From an uncultured Prevotella sp. (GTDB lineage Bacteria; Bacteroidota; Bacteroidia; Bacteroidales; Bacteroidaceae), in assembly GCA_900771975.1 (NCBI GenBank), contig CAAGPV010000090.1, positions 1 to 64,000 on the forward strand: a stretch of 64,000 nucleotides of DNA, read 5' to 3'. The notes beneath the pieces were generated by a model. That model was given only the letters and a program-made list of their open reading frames with translations, made no database searches and was not told where the DNA came from. Numbering within the stretch: the first letter of the stretch is position 1; each line of letters opens with the position of its first letter. Shown here one piece after another: positions 60,746-64,000 of the stretch. Both the position numbers and the translations under genes were made by a program.

Positions 60746-61077
60746 CCGCGTTCCTTTATCGTTTTGTCGCCATACGTTATCAGGTCAAGGTCGATGTTCA
60801 CAATTCCCCGTTGATGAGCTTCGTGCGAATCGCCCATTTGGTGTTCTATAGTCTTTAGAGCGGCCGTCAGCTGCTCTTGCGTTAGTACTGTTGTGGCCGT
60901 AGCCAAACAGTTGCGGTAGCGTTTTGTGGGGTGGGGCACATTGGGCGTGGGACGAGGCTCAGTCCACAACTCCTTGCCGAAAACCACATCGGGCAGCAAT
61001 GCCGTGAGCAAGTCTTTAGCTTTTGCCGTGTTTTGCAGGGCGTGGGTGTTAGAACCTATGGATATTACTACTTTCAT
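60739..61077 (-). CDS. folK: Short HPPK-like protein
   Basis: A 112-residue protein related to 6-hydroxymethyl-7,8-dihydropterin pyrophosphokinase, the enzyme that activates the pterin for folate. Visible are ISIGSNTHA, YRNCLATATTVLTQEQLTAAL and RGIVNIDLDLITYGD, the counterparts of GSNlg, FxN...T, and the metal-binding DLD end. Normal HPPK has about 160 residues and has an RxxxRxxDLD-type basic stretch; here about 45 residues are missing from the middle and the basic stretch is altered. A GTG one codon upstream is possible, but I prefer the ATG. It may be a shortened or diverged folate enzyme. Confidence 0.68.
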   Translation of the reverse strand: MKVVISIGSNTHALQNTAKAKDLLTALLPDVVFGKELWTEPRPTPNVPHPTKRYRNCLATATTVLTQEQLTAALKTIEHQMGDSHEAHQRGIVNIDLDLITYGDKTIKERGW

Positions 61078-61081
61078 CACG

Positions 61082-61089
61082 CAAAGTTA
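61082..61089 (-). promoter_or_regulatory. -7 box abutting the HPPK-like start
   Basis: TAACTTTG on the minus strand ends 4 bases before the ATG, so the transcript would begin at or inside the start codon. No -33 element is clear. Confidence 0.5.
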
Positions 61090-61107
61090 CTGATTTTATT
61101 TCGATTA

Positions 61108-61139
61108 TTTGCAGTTCTCATTCTTTTCCATTATATTTG
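61108..61139 (+). promoter_or_regulatory. Promoter of the glucosaminidase gene
   Basis: TTTG at 61108-61111, 20 bases, then TATATTTG at 61132-61139, matching both elements. The ATG follows 23 bases later. Confidence 0.75.
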
Positions 61140-61162
61140 CAAACTATTAATATGGTAAGCTT

Positions 61163-62104
61163 ATGAAGAAGCTCCTTTTGGCCTATTTGTGTTTTTTCTT
61201 TTTCTCGCCCGTCTTTGCTGACGGCCCTATCCGTCGCAATGCAACTTTTCAGGCATACATAGACAAATATAAAGACCTTGCCATCACCGAGATGAACCGT
61301 TATGGCATCCCTGCCAGCATCACCCTTGCCCAAGGTTTGCTCGAAAGCGGTGCTGGCCGTAGCGACCTCTCCGTCAGGGGCAATAACCACTTCGGCATCA
61401 AGTGTCATGGCTGGGACGGCCGTTCCATCACCCACGACGATGATGCCAACGGTGAATGTTTCCGCGCCTACGACTCGCCCCTTCAGAGTTTTGAAGACCA
61501 CAGCAAGTTTCTTGCCGGCCGCAGCCGTTATAGCTCTTTGTTCAGTCTTTCCCACACCGACTACAAGGGATGGGCCAACGGTCTCAAGGCCTGCGGCTAT
61601 GCCACCAATCCCCGTTATGCCCAAAACCTCATCGACCTTATTGAGAGCTATCAGCTCTATATGTACGACACCCCGTCTACACGCACGTCGGCCTCCAACC
61701 TCTTGGCAGCACGCCAACAGACTGTCAGTGCGCCAGCAGTTGCTCAGCGAAGGCTGCACCCCATCCATCGATACAACGACAACTACTATCTTAGGGCGCG
61801 TCAGGGTGATTCCTACGAGTCGATAGGCCGTGAGGTTGAAATCTCGGGACGAGAACTGGCCAACGCCAACGAGCAGGATCGGCGCACCCAACTGCAGGAA
61901 GGCGATATTGTCTATCTGAAGAAAAAGGCCAAACGTGCCGAGAAACGTTATAAAAACTGTCCACACACCGTCAGAAACGGTGAAAGTCTCTACACCATTG
62001 CCCAACTCTATGGCGTGCGTTTGAAGAGCCTTGTCAAGATGAACCCCCAGCTGGCCATGGCCGACTATCAGGTTCGTGTGGGCGATCGCATTCGCGTCTA
62101 TTGA
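61163..62104 (+). CDS. Secreted GH73 glucosaminidase with two LysM domains
   Basis: A 313-residue peptidoglycan hydrolase. Signal peptide to about residue 20 (FSPVFADG). The mannosyl-glycoprotein endo-beta-N-acetylglucosaminidase domain (about 25-170) shows ITLAQGLLESGAGRS with the catalytic Glu, NNHFGIKCHGWDG, FRAYDSPLQSFEDHS and WANGLKACGYATNPRYA. Two LysM domains follow (about 210-255 and 264-312; HTVRNGESLYTIAQLYGVRL). It cuts the glycan strand of peptidoglycan during growth or turnover. Confidence 0.93.
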   Translation: MKKLLLAYLCFFFFSPVFADGPIRRNATFQAYIDKYKDLAITEMNRYGIPASITLAQGLLESGAGRSDLSVRGNNHFGIKCHGWDGRSITHDDDANGECFRAYDSPLQSFEDHSKFLAGRSRYSSLFSLSHTDYKGWANGLKACGYATNPRYAQNLIDLIESYQLYMYDTPSTRTSASNLLAARQQTVSAPAVAQRRLHPIHRYNDNYYLRARQGDSYESIGREVEISGRELANANEQDRRTQLQEGDIVYLKKKAKRAEKRYKNCPHTVRNGESLYTIAQLYGVRLKSLVKMNPQLAMADYQVRVGDRIRVY

Positions 62105-62121
62105 ACCCAAGGGTAGGGAGG

Positions 62122-62153
62122 CTTGCACAAATGGAATAGTTTTCCTACCTTTG
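62122..62153 (+). promoter_or_regulatory. Promoter of sppA
   Basis: CTTG at 62122-62125, 20 bases, then TACCTTTG at 62146-62153. It supports the internal ATG at 62180 as start. Confidence 0.7.
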
Positions 62154-62179
62154 CAAAACAATCATTTCCTACTATCAGC

Positions 62180-63952
62180 ATGAAACAGTTTTTCAAGTAT
62201 GTCTTAGCCACCGTCGTAGGCAGTTTGCTTACGGGTGTAGTCATCTTTCTCTTTGCTCTTCTCAGCCTTATCAGCATTGCCGTGAGCGGTGATGGCAAGA
62301 CCAGCGTAAAAAGCAATTCGGTGCTTGTTCTCAATCTCTCGGGTGTGCTACAGGAACGCAGCGAAGAGCAATTGCTTGACAAATTGCGCGGTGAAGCTAC
62401 CGCCAAGAACGGACTTGACGATGTGCTTTCAGCCATCAAGAAGGCTAAAGACTGCAAAGACATACGCGGCATATATATCGAAGCAGGCGCTTTCATACCC
62501 GACTCCTATGCCTCTTTGCAGGCACTTCGCAACGCATTGGCCGACTTCCGTAAGGCCGGTAAGTTCATCATTGCCTATAGCGATACTTATACACAGGGTG
62601 CCTACTATGTGGCATCGGTGGCCGACAAGGTCTATCTCAACCCGCAAGGAACGTTAGACTGGCACGGCCTCGCCGCACAAAACGTTTACTACAAGGACAT
62701 GTTGGCCAAGTTTGGCGTGAAAGTGCAAGTGGCCAAAGTGGGAGCCTACAAGAGTGCAGTCGAACCGTTCACCTCCGACAAGATGAGCGATGCCAACCGC
62801 GAACAGGTTTCACAGTATCTTAACGGCCTGTGGGCAAATGTAGTGAAGGCAGTCAGCGATAGCCGTAAGGTCAGTACCGCCCAGCTCAATGCCTATGCCG
62901 ATAGCTTGATAACGTTGGCTGCACCCACCGACTATCAGAAGATGAAGCTGGTGGACGGCCTTCTCTATACCGATCAGGTGAAAAACGTAGTGAAAAAGCG
63001 CCTCGGCGTGTCGCCCGACAGCCGCATCCATCAGATAAGCGTCAGCCAACTCAACCAAGCCATCGATGATGAAGACGAGGGAGAAGAGGTTGCTGTCTAC
63101 TATGCCTACGGCGATGTTGTGGACGGTGCGGCTGGTGGACTGGTGCAACAAAACCACGTCATCGACGCCCAGGTGGTGTGTCGTGACCTTGAAGAACTGA
63201 TGAACAACGACGACGTAAAAGCCGTTGTGCTACGCGTCAACTCGGGAGGTGGCTCAGCCTATGCTTCCGAACAGATATGGCACCAGGTGATGGAGTTGAA
63301 AAAGAAGAAACCCGTGGTGGTGTCAATGGGCGGAATGGCAGCCTCGGGAGCCTACTACATCAGTGCTCCCGCCAACTGGATTGTGGCAGAACCCACCACG
63401 CTGACGGGTTCGATAGGCATCTTCGGTATGTTCCCCGACTTGAGCGGACTGCTCCACGACAAGCTCGGACTTACCTTCGATGAGGTCAAGACCAACAAAA
63501 ACAGTGCTTTCGGCACCATGGCGCGCCCCTTCACAGGCGAAGAAATGCGCTATCTTGAAACTTATATCAACCGTGGCTACACCCTTTTCCGCCAGCGTGT
63601 GGCACAGGGACGTAAGCTCAGCATCGACCAAGTGGAGAAGATAGCCCAAGGACATGTGTGGTTGGGACAGGATGCTCTCGGCATACACCTCGTTGACCAA
63701 CTTGGTAGTTTGGACGATGCTATTGCTAAGGCAGCCAAGCTGGCTAAGCTCTCTGTCTACCACAGTGAAGCCTATCCGGCCCCTGACAGCTGGGAAGACC
63801 AGTTGTTTAAAGATGCACTACAGGGCAACTATCTTGACGAAAACTTGCGACAGAGCCTCGGCTTCTGCTACGAACCAGTCATGCTCTTGCGCACACTCAA
63901 CCGCCAAAACGCCATTCAGGCACGTATGCCTTATATGCTCAACATTCAATAA
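62180..63952 (+). CDS. sppA: Signal peptide peptidase SppA, 67-kDa type
   Basis: A 590-residue membrane serine protease that degrades leftover signal peptides. I chose MKQFFKYVLATVVGSLLTGV because it gives the N-terminal anchor and lies after the promoter box; the frame opens upstream of the promoter. The tandem-repeat layout is intact: the N-terminal half holds AKVGAYKSAVEPFTSDKMS with the catalytic Lys, and the C-terminal half TLTGSIGIFGMFP with the nucleophile Ser. Also seen are RVNSGGGSAYASE and SGAYYISA. A gene starting 10 bases later is on the same strand. Confidence 0.94.
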   Translation: MKQFFKYVLATVVGSLLTGVVIFLFALLSLISIAVSGDGKTSVKSNSVLVLNLSGVLQERSEEQLLDKLRGEATAKNGLDDVLSAIKKAKDCKDIRGIYIEAGAFIPDSYASLQALRNALADFRKAGKFIIAYSDTYTQGAYYVASVADKVYLNPQGTLDWHGLAAQNVYYKDMLAKFGVKVQVAKVGAYKSAVEPFTSDKMSDANREQVSQYLNGLWANVVKAVSDSRKVSTAQLNAYADSLITLAAPTDYQKMKLVDGLLYTDQVKNVVKKRLGVSPDSRIHQISVSQLNQAIDDEDEGEEVAVYYAYGDVVDGAAGGLVQQNHVIDAQVVCRDLEELMNNDDVKAVVLRVNSGGGSAYASEQIWHQVMELKKKKPVVVSMGGMAASGAYYISAPANWIVAEPTTLTGSIGIFGMFPDLSGLLHDKLGLTFDEVKTNKNSAFGTMARPFTGEEMRYLETYINRGYTLFRQRVAQGRKLSIDQVEKIAQGHVWLGQDALGIHLVDQLGSLDDAIAKAAKLAKLSVYHSEAYPAPDSWEDQLFKDALQGNYLDENLRQSLGFCYEPVMLLRTLNRQNAIQARMPYMLNIQ

Positions 63953-63961
63953 ACCATATCG

Positions 63962-64000
63962 ATGGAGGGCGATTTCATAAAGATTAACAAGTGGCTGCTG
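63962..64000 (+). CDS. lpxK: Start of probable lipid A 4'-kinase LpxK, cut by window edge
   Basis: Only 13 codons are present (MEGDFIKINKWLL). In Bacteroidota, lpxK often follows sppA, and lpxK proteins of Prevotella begin much like this. The assignment rests on gene order and this short N-terminus, so it is tentative. LpxK phosphorylates the lipid A precursor at the inner membrane. Confidence 0.5.
   Translation, partial: MEGDFIKINKWLL

Overview
The window looks like chromosomal DNA from a member of the Bacteroidota, most like Prevotella and its relatives. The evidence is the promoter type (a TAnnTTTG box, often with TTTG about 19-20 bases upstream, and few Shine-Dalgarno sequences), a Bacteroidota-type Rho with a long disordered insert, the small DUF4295 ribosome-associated protein, an Rnf complex in the order B-C-D-G-E-A behind rseC, a TonB-dependent receptor with a carboxypeptidase-like N-terminal domain, and outer-membrane proteins with C-terminal tails like type IX secretion signals. 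The species cannot be named from the sequence alone. I see no prophage, insertion sequence, integrase or CRISPR array; most of the window is core and envelope chromosome.

Layout. 1-5071 (minus): two tRNA-Asp genes, then a tightly overlapping run transcribed leftward: cstA, a small outer-membrane barrel protein, recR, a membrane protein, a family 2 glycosyltransferase and a GNAT acetyltransferase. 5072-5429 holds a promoter and a four-unit 22-bp repeat array. 5430-13126 carries a secreted GHL10 hydrolase, then on the minus strand a TonB-dependent receptor, queC, tRNA-Ser, a DUF5103 protein and radA. 13189-16352 encodes a solute-binding-protein-like lipoprotein and a large TPR protein. 16459-21015 (minus) carries rho, an ABC-F ATPase and engB. 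21232-28923 (plus) is a housekeeping run: map, tsaD, pncC, rpmB-rpmG-DUF4295, ftsY, rimO, and two HU-family proteins, the second of which is fused to a membrane anchor.

28928-37495 (minus, except a DnaJ-like gene) has nudC, a 5'-nucleotidase, a zinc-ribbon membrane protein, a GH25 lysozyme, uxaB, rlmH and a DUF4491 protein; a second 22-bp repeat array lies between the lysozyme gene and uxaB. 37616-39916 (plus) has a phosphohexomutase and a flavin reductase. 40036-42091 (minus) has rubredoxin, its flavodiiron partner and an Hsp20. 42327-48148 (minus) is a GDP-fucose locus: gmd, a nucleotidyltransferase/GHMP-kinase fusion, a fucP-like transporter, GDP-fucose synthase and mannose-1-phosphate guanylyltransferase. 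48438-50762 (minus) is a large secreted protein. 51323-56864 (plus) is the rseC-rnfBCDGEA electron-transport operon. 56922-64000 carries galE, a beta-helix lipoprotein, cdd, a TPR protein and a short HPPK-like gene (both minus), a glucosaminidase with LysM domains, sppA and the start of a probable lpxK.

How the genes fit together: the GDP-fucose locus can make GDP-fucose from GDP-mannose and may also recycle imported sugar. Rnf, rubredoxin and the flavodiiron protein suit an anaerobe that couples ferredoxin oxidation to ion transport and detoxifies oxygen or nitric oxide. The most unusual items are the nucleotidyltransferase-GHMP kinase fusion, the membrane-anchored HU protein, the two 22-bp repeat arrays and the promoters that abut start codons.
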